From positions 1-64,000 of the forward strand of contig CACDTV010000003.1 in assembly GCA_902555695.1 (NCBI GenBank): a stretch of DNA of 64,000 bases. The letters run 5' to 3'. This document shows positions 63,291 to 64,000 of the stretch, piece after piece (within the stretch, counting starts at the first letter, position 1; each line of letters opens with the position of its first letter). The stretch comes from an uncultured Alphaproteobacteria bacterium (lineage in GTDB: Bacteria; Pseudomonadota; Alphaproteobacteria; HIMB59). The notes under the pieces are model-generated. The model did no database searches. It was given only the letters and a program-made list of their open reading frames with translations, and was not told the DNA's origin. The translations under genes were made by a program, and so were the position numbers.

Positions 63291-64000
63291 ATTATTTTTT
63301 AAAATTTTTACCTTAACAATTGGATTTTCATTTTTATATTTTCCTATTTTAACTCTTATAGCTTATTCTTTTAATGATAATAAAAGAGTTATGGTTTGGA
63401 AGGGTTTCTCTTTTAGATGGTATAAGGAATTATTTCAAAATGAACAAATTTTAGAGGCTTTTTATACTAGTTTAAAAATTGCCTCTCTTTCAGCAACATT
63501 TGCAACAATCATGGGTGTAATGATTGGTTTTTCATTAACAAGAATATCAAAAATTCCAGCCAGGCCTTTCTTTATTTTCTTGAGTTCTTCTCCTTTGGTT
63601 ATGCCTGAGATAATTTTAGGGCTTTCTTTGTTGTTATTCTTTATATCATCTAACCATATTATTGGCTTTCCTTCCTCAAAAGGACAACTAACAGTCTTAA
63701 TATCGCATATAACTTTCTCTGTAGCTTTTGTTGCAGTTATTATCCAGTCAAGGTTGAGTAGTTACGATAAAAATATAGAAGAGGCTGCTCAGGATCTTGG
63801 GACAATTCCAAATATGATTTTTTGGAAAGTAACTGCTCCTGTAATATTACCTGCAATATTATCAGGTTGGTTACTTGCATTTACACTCTCTTTGGACGAT
63901 CTTGTCGTTGCTAGTTTTACTACCGGTCCAGGAGCTAACACTTTGCCAATAGTGGTTTTTTCTAAAGTTAGATTGGGATTGAGTCCAGAAGTTAATGCTC
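63283..64000 (+). CDS. potI: Polyamine ABC transporter permease (PotI/PotC-like), 3' end outside window
   Basis: An ORF open to the window edge and not in the track. It starts MNKLFFKIFTLTIGFSFLYFPILTLIAYSFND and contains WKGFSFRWYKELFQNEQILEAFYTSLKIA, IIQSRLSSYDKNIEEAAQDLGTIPNMIFWKVTAPVILPAILSG (EAA loop), and LSLDDLVVASFTTGPGANTLPIVVFSKVRLG. This is the second permease of Pot transporters. About 239 codons are visible; roughly 20-30 more are expected. Confidence 0.93.
   Translation, partial: MNKLFFKIFTLTIGFSFLYFPILTLIAYSFNDNKRVMVWKGFSFRWYKELFQNEQILEAFYTSLKIASLSATFATIMGVMIGFSLTRISKIPARPFFIFLSSSPLVMPEIILGLSLLLFFISSNHIIGFPSSKGQLTVLISHITFSVAFVAVIIQSRLSSYDKNIEEAAQDLGTIPNMIFWKVTAPVILPAILSGWLLAFTLSLDDLVVASFTTGPGANTLPIVVFSKVRLGLSPEVNA

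Noticed and set aside
1-64000. CRISPR arrays, insertion sequences, integrase or phage modules
   Set aside because: No regularly spaced repeats, transposase-like proteins or terminal repeats were found. Gene content is core-genome throughout.

Overview
The window is a gene-dense, AT-rich stretch of bacterial chromosome with overlapping genes and very short spacers. It carries typical alphaproteobacterial gene sets: trcR (DUF1013), an ALA synthase hemA, a HemJ-type protoporphyrinogen oxidase, tol-pal next to tilS-ftsH-glmM, rpoH beside an RluA-type synthase, and murG-murC-murB-ddl-ftsQ-ftsA-ftsZ-lpxC. Low GC, tight packing, many TTG starts, an Aap-type amino-acid ABC transporter, polyamine uptake and a photolyase suggest a streamlined, free-living, probably marine surface-water alphaproteobacterium of the SAR11 / HIMB59 (AEGEAN-169) sort. 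That placement is an inference from gene content; no rRNA gene is present. I see no prophage, insertion sequence, CRISPR array, tRNA or rRNA.

Layout. 1-7.7 kb: end of an amino-acid ABC transporter (aapM, aapP), LysE/RhtB exporters, a two-gene cluster of tiny ORFs missing from the ORF track, an M19 dipeptidase, a DUF3445 plus TauE/SafE pair, and a DUF2721 membrane protein preceded by a structured spacer. 7.7-14.7 kb: a minus-strand operon hemC-hemB-hemE-hemH-hemF-hemJ-MATE. With hemA on the plus strand at 16.6 kb, all heme steps are present except a free-standing hemD; HemC instead has a C-terminal extension of roughly 190 residues. 14.8-24.2 kb: an SDR, an LLM flavin enzyme, hemA, trhO, rpmG, then photolyase / FAD oxidoreductase / DUF1365 / CFA-synthase-like methyltransferase / DUF3833 lipoprotein, a likely light- or singlet-oxygen-stress lipid-modification locus. 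24.2-30.3 kb (minus): tkt-gap-fba-efp-suhB and rpmE-trcR.

30.3-44.8 kb (plus): a coiled-coil gene plus zapA, 5-formyl-THF cyclo-ligase, a YmdB-like phosphoesterase, yebC, a small PDDEXK-like nuclease in the position where ruvCAB usually lies, tolQRAB-pal-cpoB, tilS, ftsH, glmM, hisZ, purA. 44.8-46.4 kb (minus): rpoH and an RluA-type pseudouridine synthase. 46.4-55.1 kb (plus): a small membrane protein and the late division/cell-wall cluster ending in lpxC. 55.1-58.3 kb: fumC (minus), gpmA and a LysE exporter (plus), and a stand-alone AlaDH/PNT N-terminal-like domain (minus). 58.3-64 kb (plus): aguA-aguB for agmatine to putrescine, followed by a PotFGHI-like polyamine transporter cut by the window end.

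The most interesting observations are the PDDEXK-like protein in the ruv slot, the HemC extension as a candidate for the missing HemD, a photolyase with no ATG/GTG/TTG before its conserved N-terminus, the orphan lysine-ketoglutarate-reductase-like domain, and the unannotated small genes.
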